Origin: Clostridiales bacterium UBA2432
GTDB lineage: Bacteria; Bacillota; Clostridia; Lachnospirales; Vallitaleaceae
DNA length: 64,000 nt
NCBI GenBank assembly: GCA_002342805.1
Contig: DDQW01000021.1
Coordinates: 29,384-93,383 of the forward strand
Reading direction: 5' to 3'
Below, piece after piece: positions 57,660 to 64,000 of the stretch (position 1 is the first letter of the stretch; each line of letters starts with the position of its first letter). Both the position numbers and the translations under genes were made by a program. Below the pieces are notes generated by a model that was not told the DNA's origin, searched no databases, and was given only the letters and a program-made list of their open reading frames with translations.

Positions 57660-58689
57660 TCGCTTATTCCAAAACCAAGATTTATCAGATTTGGAATTGG
57701 TGGACCTAATAAACAACTTAGATGATGACTCGATGGATTACTTGTTTAAAAAAGCGGATGAACGCAGGCAAAATGTTTACGGTAAAGATGTCTACATGCG
57801 AGGATTAATCGAATTTACAAATTTTTGTAAAAATGACTGCACCTATTGCGGTATACGACGTTCAAATAAACTGGCGGACAGATATCGTTTATCCATTGAT
57901 GAAATTCTTGAGTGCTGCGAAGTCGGTTATGAGTTGGGTTATCGAACTTTTGTATTGCAAGGTGGAGAAGATAGCCAATATACAGATGAAGATATTGTTA
58001 GCATGATTAAACGTATCAAAGAAAAGTACAAAGATATTGCCATAACGTTATCCATTGGCGAAAAACCTTATGCATCTTACCAAAAATACTATGATGCAGG
58101 GGCGGACAGATATTTACTTCGTCATGAGACAAGTGCACGTGGTCTTTATGAAAAATTACATCCAAAGATGAGTTATGATGAACGAATACAATGTTTATAT
58201 GATCTCAAAAAAATCGGCTACCAAATTGGTGCCGGATTCATGGTGGGACTGCCAGACCAAACAACCGAAGACCTTGTAAGCGATTTGAGGTTCTTAAAAG
58301 AACTACAACCACAAATGGTTGGTATCGGACCATTTATTCCCCATAAAGATACCCCACTAGCGAATGAAATCGGTGGGGACTTACGAATGACAACGATTCT
58401 TTTGGCAATTATTCGTTTAATGCTACCGGGAGTGCTATTACCAGCTACAACTGCGCTTGGTTCCATTAGCCCCCAAGGGCGTGAAAAAGGATTAAAGGCA
58501 GGAGCCAATGTCGTTATGCCAAACCTATCACCAACAACAGTACGAGATAAATACTTGTTGTATGATGGCAAGATTTGTACCGGCGACGAAGCGGCTCACT
58601 GCCGAGGTTGCATTGAAAAACGTATCAATAGTTCAGGCTTCCAAGTAAACATGTCACGAGGAGACCATGTTGATTTTTTGAATCAATAA
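57643..58689 (+). CDS. hydE: [FeFe] hydrogenase H-cluster radical SAM maturase HydE
   Basis: 348-residue radical SAM enzyme involved in assembling the di-iron subcluster of [FeFe] hydrogenase. C62, C66 and C69 (FCKNDCTYC) bind the SAM cluster; a second set CTGDEAAHCRGC has the C-x7-C-x2-C spacing of the accessory cluster in Thermotoga HydE. ATG 57643 follows AAGGAGA. hydF, hydG and the hydrogenase are not in this window. Confidence 0.93.
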   Translation: MKQMIDRLFQNQDLSDLELVDLINNLDDDSMDYLFKKADERRQNVYGKDVYMRGLIEFTNFCKNDCTYCGIRRSNKLADRYRLSIDEILECCEVGYELGYRTFVLQGGEDSQYTDEDIVSMIKRIKEKYKDIAITLSIGEKPYASYQKYYDAGADRYLLRHETSARGLYEKLHPKMSYDERIQCLYDLKKIGYQIGAGFMVGLPDQTTEDLVSDLRFLKELQPQMVGIGPFIPHKDTPLANEIGGDLRMTTILLAIIRLMLPGVLLPATTALGSISPQGREKGLKAGANVVMPNLSPTTVRDKYLLYDGKICTGDEAAHCRGCIEKRINSSGFQVNMSRGDHVDFLNQ

Positions 58690-58691
58690 TC

Positions 58692-60491
58692 TTAAACCAA
58701 AGACTCCATTTCATTGAGAAGATTTTCGAATACAGATAAGGCTTCTTCAATTGGAGTGGTTTGTGTCATATCAACACCGGCTTCTTTAAGTATATCAATC
58801 GGATACTTGGAGGAGCCGCTTTTTAAAAAGTTTTTATAATGATTAGCGGCAGTTAAACCACCTTCAAGTATATTTTTAGATAAAGCAACAGCAGCAGAAA
58901 ATCCGGTTGCATATTGATACACATAAAAAGCATTATAAAAATGTGGTATTCGAGACCATTCATATCCAATCAGGTCATCAACAATTATATCATCACCATA
59001 ATACGTCTGATTCAAGTCTTTATATATGGCGAACATGCCATCTGAAGTAATTGGATTTCCATTTTCCAGAAGGTCATGGGCCTTTTTTTCAAATTCAGCA
59101 AACATAACTTGACGATATAAGGTCGTTCGAAAACTTTCCATATAATAGTTTAACAAATATAATTTTTGATTTTTTTCCTTAGCGTTGGCAAGTAAATGTT
59201 GAATAAGTAACGATTCATTGACTGTTGAAGCAACTTCAGCTAAAAAAATCGGATAGGAATGATATATATAAGGTTGATGGCTATTGGAATAATAGGAATG
59301 GAGAGCATGGCCCATTTCATGAGCTAGGGTAAAGGTGCTATTTAGGGTGTCTTGATGATTTAACAAAATATAAGGGTGTCTGTCATAGGTTCCCCAAGAA
59401 TAGGCGCCACTACGTTTGCCTTTATTTTCATAAACATCAATCCAACGTTCGCTAAATCCCTTATTCACAAGTTCTAGATAATCATCACCCAGTGGCTTTA
59501 AACTGTCTAAAACAATTTTTTTTCCTTCTTCATAGGTAATCGTTTGATCCATATCATTGACCAATGGTGTATATAAATCGTACATATGTAATTCAGAAAG
59601 ATTCAGCATTTTTTTGCGTAAGCGAACATATCGATGTAAAAGAGGAAGGTGATCATGTACGGTTTGAATCAGGTTATCATAAACCGAAATGTCAATGTTT
59701 TTACCACTTAATGAAGCTTCGCAGGAAGTGCTGTACTTACGTGCGCGCATTTCAAAAACATCTTTTTTTAAGCTTGCAAGATAAATGCTTGTTAATGTAT
59801 TTGTGTGATCCTTCATTTTCTGATGAAGACCTTCAAATGCATTTTTTCGTAAGGTGCGATCTTTGCTTTTGATGTAACGCTGATAGGAACCTAAAGATAG
59901 AGGCAGTTTGTTGCCATCTTCATCTTGAATCTCCGGTAAAACAAGATCGGCATTCATAAACATGGAAAAAATCTCACTTGGCGATCCGGTAAAGTCTCCG
60001 GCAAGGGCTAACAACTCTTCATGCTCTTTAGGTAATATATGTTTTTTTTGTCGGAAAAGATTGTCAAAAAAGTGGGTATATTTTGATAAAGGTGCGCATG
60101 ATTCCATATATTCTTGGATGACAGAAATATCTGCGGTCATTAATTCTGGTTCAAAAAAAGCCAGTTGCGAGTTTATCTTGACATCTAATCCATTTACTTT
60201 TTGAACAGCTTCTTGTGAAGCATTATCTCCGGTATCTTCGTGAAGCTTCATATTTGAATAAACATAAATACGATGAAATAAAATAAATAGATCAGAACGT
60301 AATTCTAATGCGTCGTAAAGCGTTTTTGCAGAGAGGGTCAGTTGACCCTTGTAAGCGCTGACATTGTTGAGAAGCTCTTGAATTTGCTTATAGATTTGAT
60401 TCCATTCGTCCTTGGACGTAATCATATGTGTTAGGTCCCATGTGTAATCAGGATGAATTTCACTTCGTTTTGTATATGTGATTTTACTCAT
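58692..60491 (-). CDS. pepF: Oligoendopeptidase F (M3 family)
   Basis: Cytoplasmic zinc oligopeptidase of 599 residues. Zinc site H391, E392, H395 in LAHEMGHALHSYYS, with the downstream glutamate in the LAEVASTVNE stretch. The second ATG of MM is preferred (60491) because AGGAGG is only 2 nt from the first. Convergent with hydE, 2 nt apart. Confidence 0.94.
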   Translation of the reverse strand: MSKITYTKRSEIHPDYTWDLTHMITSKDEWNQIYKQIQELLNNVSAYKGQLTLSAKTLYDALELRSDLFILFHRIYVYSNMKLHEDTGDNASQEAVQKVNGLDVKINSQLAFFEPELMTADISVIQEYMESCAPLSKYTHFFDNLFRQKKHILPKEHEELLALAGDFTGSPSEIFSMFMNADLVLPEIQDEDGNKLPLSLGSYQRYIKSKDRTLRKNAFEGLHQKMKDHTNTLTSIYLASLKKDVFEMRARKYSTSCEASLSGKNIDISVYDNLIQTVHDHLPLLHRYVRLRKKMLNLSELHMYDLYTPLVNDMDQTITYEEGKKIVLDSLKPLGDDYLELVNKGFSERWIDVYENKGKRSGAYSWGTYDRHPYILLNHQDTLNSTFTLAHEMGHALHSYYSNSHQPYIYHSYPIFLAEVASTVNESLLIQHLLANAKEKNQKLYLLNYYMESFRTTLYRQVMFAEFEKKAHDLLENGNPITSDGMFAIYKDLNQTYYGDDIIVDDLIGYEWSRIPHFYNAFYVYQYATGFSAAVALSKNILEGGLTAANHYKNFLKSGSSKYPIDILKEAGVDMTQTTPIEEALSVFENLLNEMESLV

Positions 60492-60589
60492 CATAACCTC
60501 CTTATTCGAAAAAATATGTTTTTAGTATATCATATTTATGACATTTTAGTGAAATGGATAATATATATATGACAGAGTCATTTACAATA

Positions 60590-60598
60590 TGTTATAAT
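60590..60598 (+). promoter_or_regulatory. glgA promoter (extended -10)
   Basis: TGTTATAAT, 43 nt before the ATG at 60641, with ATGACA at 60569-60574 as a possible -35 (18-bp spacing to TATAAT at 60593). Confidence 0.6.
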
Positions 60599-60640
60599 AA
60601 GAATGACAATGACCACAAAATGATTTTGAGAGGTAAACAA

Positions 60641-62062
60641 ATGAAAATTTTATTTGTATCGTCAGAGACTGTACCTTATGCTGCTTCAGGTGGCTTAGCA
60701 GATGTAGCGGAAGCGTTACCCATAGCATTGAAAGAAGAAGGTGTGGACATTATACGTGTCATGCCTAAATATAGAGGGATTGAGGACAATTATGAGTTAA
60801 AACGAGAGTTTAGCTTTATTGTTGAGACTGGAGGACAGGCAAAAGTAGCCGATGTTTACACATTAAATTACGATGGCGTTTTAACGTATTTCATTGGAAA
60901 TGCAGATTATTTTGAACGCGATGGACTCTATGGATATACCGATGATGATGAACGCTTTGGATTTTTTTGCAAAGCAACGCTTGAGATGTTGATTTTTTTA
61001 AATTTACAACCCGATGTTATTCATTTAAATGATTGGCAATCAGCCCTTATCGCTCTATTCATGAAAAAAGAATATGTACATTTAGATTTTTATCATAATA
61101 TTCGTTTAATGTTTACCATCCATAATCTTCAATATCAGGGTGTTTTTGATAAGAGTGTTTTAGATGACTTAAATTTACCGACCAAATACTTTAACATGGA
61201 TGCGATTGAGTATCATGGTAAGGTTTGTTATATGAAAGCCGGAATCGTCTATGCGGACTTAGTGACCACGGTAAGTAAAACCTATGCGAAGGAGATTCAA
61301 ACACCTTGGTATGGTTATGGACTTGACGGCTTGTTAAGAAAATATGCAGATAAAATTTATGGAATTGTCAATGGAATATATTATGATAAGTATGACCCGG
61401 CGACAGATCAAGCCCTAGAACATAATTTTTCAGTTGAAAACTTTATAGAAATGAAGCCAAAGCAAAAAGCAAGTTTCCAAAGAGAATTAGGGTTGCCGGA
61501 ACGGGATGTTCCTTTGTTAGGGGTCGTCACTCGTTTGGCCGAACAAAAAGGTGTTGACTTAATCATTCAGGCCATGGAACGCTTATTGAATCAAGATGTG
61601 CAATTTGTCATCTTGGGATCAGGGGATTATTTTTATGAAAGCCGACTTAAGAAGTTGGAAAGTGAGTATCCGGATAAAGTGAGTGCGAATATTTTGTTTA
61701 ATCAAAATTTAGCTCGACGAATATATGGTTCTGTTGATATATTTTTAATGCCATCTTTGTTTGAGCCATGTGGATTATCTCAATTATACAGCCTAAGATA
61801 TGGGACTATTCCAATTGTTCGGCGCACGGGGGGCCTAGGAGACACAATAATTGACCATAAAGAAAGTCCGGAAGAAAGTACGGGATTTTTATTTAAGAAT
61901 TATAACAGTGATGAATTTGTTCAGTCGATACAAAGAGCCTTGGAACTCTATCAACAAAAAGATGATTGGAATGCATTGATTAAACGAGGAATGACGACAA
62001 GGTTCTCTTGGAACAAAGCAGCGAGAGAATATATTGAACAATATGAACGAATCATGGAATAA
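60641..62062 (+). CDS. glgA: Glycogen synthase (GT5)
   Basis: Transfers glucose from ADP-glucose to glycogen. 473 residues, GT-B fold; starts MKILFVSSETVPYAASGGLADV, after GAGAGG. The N-terminal K-T-G-G-L motif is A-S-G-G-L here, i.e. the ADP-glucose-contacting Lys of E. coli is replaced. The C-terminal EPCGLSQLYSLRYG and TGGLGDTI are intact. glgB and glgC are not in the window; glgP (4408) is the degrading counterpart. Confidence 0.94.
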   Translation: MKILFVSSETVPYAASGGLADVAEALPIALKEEGVDIIRVMPKYRGIEDNYELKREFSFIVETGGQAKVADVYTLNYDGVLTYFIGNADYFERDGLYGYTDDDERFGFFCKATLEMLIFLNLQPDVIHLNDWQSALIALFMKKEYVHLDFYHNIRLMFTIHNLQYQGVFDKSVLDDLNLPTKYFNMDAIEYHGKVCYMKAGIVYADLVTTVSKTYAKEIQTPWYGYGLDGLLRKYADKIYGIVNGIYYDKYDPATDQALEHNFSVENFIEMKPKQKASFQRELGLPERDVPLLGVVTRLAEQKGVDLIIQAMERLLNQDVQFVILGSGDYFYESRLKKLESEYPDKVSANILFNQNLARRIYGSVDIFLMPSLFEPCGLSQLYSLRYGTIPIVRRTGGLGDTIIDHKESPEESTGFLFKNYNSDEFVQSIQRALELYQQKDDWNALIKRGMTTRFSWNKAAREYIEQYERIME

Positions 62063-62073
62063 TTATTAATTGA

Positions 62074-62118
62074 AGTGGTGATTCATCAGATCGTTTTTTG
62101 AGAATCATCACTTTTTTT
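62074..62118 (+). terminator. Terminator after glgA
   Basis: AGTGGTGATTC (62074-62084) pairs with GAATCATCACT (62102-62112, one G-U pair), followed by seven T residues. Confidence 0.8.
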
Positions 62119-62143
62119 ACGAAAAAACAAAAGTTGGTGAACG

Positions 62144-63283
62144 ATGAAGAATAAGAGTGTTTATGTGTTTGGAATTTTGGTTTTTATTGCCATAACCAGT
62201 TTGATATATACATTTGTCATAAGACCTCAGTATTATCGTTTTAATGGTGGTGAGGTTTATCTTCAGACAGTGGATACACAAATATTTGAGGAGACATATA
62301 TACAAATGGCAGTTATTGAAGATGCTGTTTTTTTGTGTAGTAAAAACGGACTCATCAAAAAAGAGTTGGATAATAAGAATGTATGGAGTAAAAGTTTTTA
62401 TTTGGAGACGCCCTACATGGTCCATTCAGGTAATTATATTGCTGTTGCAGATATTATGAAAAAGTCTGTATATGTATTTGATGAAAAAGGTTTCCTATTT
62501 GAAGTTAAAGAAGATTGGCCGATTATAGATATTAATATGAATGGTGAAGGATTTTTAACGACCGTTATGGAAGGGAAATCACAACATTTCATTAACTATT
62601 ATAATGATCAAGGCGAGGTTGTCATTGGCAGAGGGACTCGTTTTATTGAAGATGGATATCCGATTGCAGTGGATACATCCGATGATTTAAATAAGATGGT
62701 AGCATCCTATTTAGGGATAGGTAATAACCGACTGCAAACACAAATTGCTTTTTTTAACTTTGAAGAAAAATATGATCAAATGGATGAAAAGATTGTTGGA
62801 GGATTCACCTATGAAAACACTTTACCTGTTGATGTGTTTTGGATAAATAATCGGACTGTAATATCGGTTTTAGATGAATATATTCATATTTTTGATGCGG
62901 AGGTAGAACCGACTCAACTTGTGGAGATACCCTTGGAAGCGGAAATTATTGATTTAGAAGTAACCGCTAATGAACTTATTGTTTGGTTTGGTGATGCCAA
63001 GCAATATAGTGAAGGTGATTATGCGAATAGTGTTGGTGTGTTTGATTTTCAGGGAGAGTTAATTATCAAACATCGATTTGATGAAACCATTGAAGGAATT
63101 TCAAGTAATCAGGACAATTACTTCATTATTACACAATCAAAGATTATTAAGTTCAATCGAAAGAATAGAATATGGTTTTCATCAACATATTCGGATTTTT
63201 ATAAATTTTATGAAGTGAATACATCGACATACATAGCACAAAGTGACTATGGATATAAGATACTAAAAATTAAAGAAAGGTGA
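62144..63283 (+). CDS. DUF5711-like single-pass membrane protein, likely beta-propeller
   Basis: 379 residues: short cytoplasmic N-terminus, one membrane helix (about 7-26), then a repetitive beta-strand-rich extracytoplasmic domain (YVFDEKGFLFEV, VGVFDFQGELIIK, IHIFDAEVEP) resembling a WD/PQQ-type propeller. I recall this as DUF5711, common next to cvpA-type genes in clostridia. Function unknown. Followed 5 nt later by the CvpA-like gene. Confidence 0.75.
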   Translation: MKNKSVYVFGILVFIAITSLIYTFVIRPQYYRFNGGEVYLQTVDTQIFEETYIQMAVIEDAVFLCSKNGLIKKELDNKNVWSKSFYLETPYMVHSGNYIAVADIMKKSVYVFDEKGFLFEVKEDWPIIDINMNGEGFLTTVMEGKSQHFINYYNDQGEVVIGRGTRFIEDGYPIAVDTSDDLNKMVASYLGIGNNRLQTQIAFFNFEEKYDQMDEKIVGGFTYENTLPVDVFWINNRTVISVLDEYIHIFDAEVEPTQLVEIPLEAEIIDLEVTANELIVWFGDAKQYSEGDYANSVGVFDFQGELIIKHRFDETIEGISSNQDNYFIITQSKIIKFNRKNRIWFSSTYSDFYKFYEVNTSTYIAQSDYGYKILKIKER

Positions 63284-63288
63284 GTCTT

Positions 63289-64000
63289 ATGAATACGCTA
63301 GATATGATTATTATTATTATTTTTTTGGGCGCTATATTATATGGTTTTAGCAAAGGGTTTATAAAAACGTTATATAGTATGCTATCTTTAATCATTGCTT
63401 TTGGAGTAACATACTATCTATATCCAATTATGACAAAGTTTGTGATAACACAAACCACAATTCATGAGAACCTTTCTTTGAAAATAGCTGAATCTTTTGA
63501 CTTTAGTGAAATTTTTATGGGTTTAGCGGGCAAGGAAGAACAGTACCAAGCTATTAATCTTTTAAATGTTCCGAATGTACTTAAGATGTTGCTTAAAGAA
63601 AATAATAACACAGAAGGGTTTAATCGAGTTGGTGCAACATCGTTTGACCAGTATGTTAGTGGTATGTTGGCAAATGTCGTTTTGAATATTTTGATTTTTA
63701 TTGCTTTATTTATCGTTGTTATTATTTTGTTGGCAGTTATAGTCAACATATTAGATCTTATTGCAAAATTGCCCTTCTTGAATATGACAAATAAATTGGC
63801 AGGTAGTATATTAGGAGTTGGATTAGGTAGCATCATCGTTATTTTATTTATTGGAATTATTTCATTGATGATTACAGTGACAAATAATCAAGAGCTTGTC
63901 CGCCTTGTCGATGAGTCCATTATTGCGGGATATATATATGAAAATAATCCGATTATTCATTATCTTGATCAAGCAAGTATTTTTATGATTTGGGCCTTCA
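63289..64000 (+). CDS. CvpA-like membrane protein, 3' end missing
   Basis: At least 237 residues, open to the window end. Membrane helices near residues 4-22, 28-48, 125-150 and 175-200; begins MNTLDMIIIIIFLGAILYGF and then has SKGFIKTLYSM, the CvpA/colicin V production family opening. ATG 63289 follows AAAGGTGAG. Role in the family is poorly understood (envelope homeostasis). Its true end is not visible. Confidence 0.78.
   Translation, partial: MNTLDMIIIIIFLGAILYGFSKGFIKTLYSMLSLIIAFGVTYYLYPIMTKFVITQTTIHENLSLKIAESFDFSEIFMGLAGKEEQYQAINLLNVPNVLKMLLKENNNTEGFNRVGATSFDQYVSGMLANVVLNILIFIALFIVVIILLAVIVNILDLIAKLPFLNMTNKLAGSILGVGLGSIIVILFIGIISLMITVTNNQELVRLVDESIIAGYIYENNPIIHYLDQASIFMIWAF

Noticed and set aside
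1..64000. CRISPR arrays, insertion sequences, prophage, tRNA or rRNA genes
   Set aside because: No regularly spaced repeats, transposase frames, phage genes or recognisable RNA gene signatures were seen on either strand.

Overview
This AT-rich window reads as chromosomal DNA of an anaerobic, probably spore-forming Clostridia member (a fibre-using Lachnospirales-like organism is my best guess, by inference). The support is a SigI/RsgI pair of the type used by polysaccharide-degrading clostridia, a PdaA-like peptidoglycan deacetylase, the [FeFe]-hydrogenase maturase HydE, an Mrp/Mbh-type sodium antiporter cluster, strong AGGAGG ribosome sites throughout, and many intracellular glycosidases with LacI, GntR-LacI and AraC regulators. 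I saw no rRNA, tRNA, CRISPR array, insertion sequence or prophage.

Layout. 1-12573: two binding-protein-dependent sugar ABC importers (the first cut by the window edge) with a GH13_18 sucrose-phosphorylase-like enzyme, glycogen/maltodextrin phosphorylase, 4-alpha-glucanotransferase and a LacI regulator. Two promoters here carry CG-centred operators, one of them four tandem 12-nt units. 12620-19738: an ErcA-like iron alcohol-dehydrogenase homologue translationally overlapped with a GGDEF/HD-GYP protein, a membrane TerB-DnaJ protein, a DMT exporter, a PdaA-like deacetylase and phosphoglucose isomerase. 19801-30433: a glucuronoxylan fragment cluster, made of a GntR-LacI regulator, GH67 alpha-glucuronidase, GH3 beta-xylosidase, SGNH acetylesterase, GH120 beta-xylosidase and an AraC regulator. 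None of its enzymes has a signal peptide.

30540-34839: an unknown membrane protein, a decayed HigB/HigA-type toxin-antitoxin locus (toxin reduced to its C-terminal codons), a MazG-like pyrophosphohydrolase and a DUF2075 helicase with a nuclease-like N-terminus. 34934-44447: a LacI-controlled operon for alpha-glucosides, probably alpha-1,6-linked (GH13 oligo-1,6-glucosidase type, ABC importer, GH15-like enzyme, GH31), with the same 17-nt operator in front of the regulator and of the operon. 44551-48856: MarR plus a DUF6544 membrane protein, then a secreted stalk/X2 protein next to sigI-rsgI. 48850-50693: MsrB, a GNAT enzyme and a YgjP-type metallopeptidase. 50690-54921 (minus): an eight-gene Mrp cluster in Mbh order that lacks the large N-terminal part of MrpA, divergent from a two-component system. 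57114-64000: a NiaR-like 3H regulator overlapping hydE, oligoendopeptidase F, glycogen synthase, a DUF5711-like protein and a CvpA-like protein cut by the window end.

Taken together the genes describe uptake of plant-derived oligosaccharides and their breakdown inside the cell, feeding glucose phosphates into glycolysis (Pgi) and a glycogen store (GlgA, GlgP, MalQ). None of the three sugar ABC importers has its own ATPase gene here, so a shared MsmX/UgpC-type ATPase elsewhere is implied.
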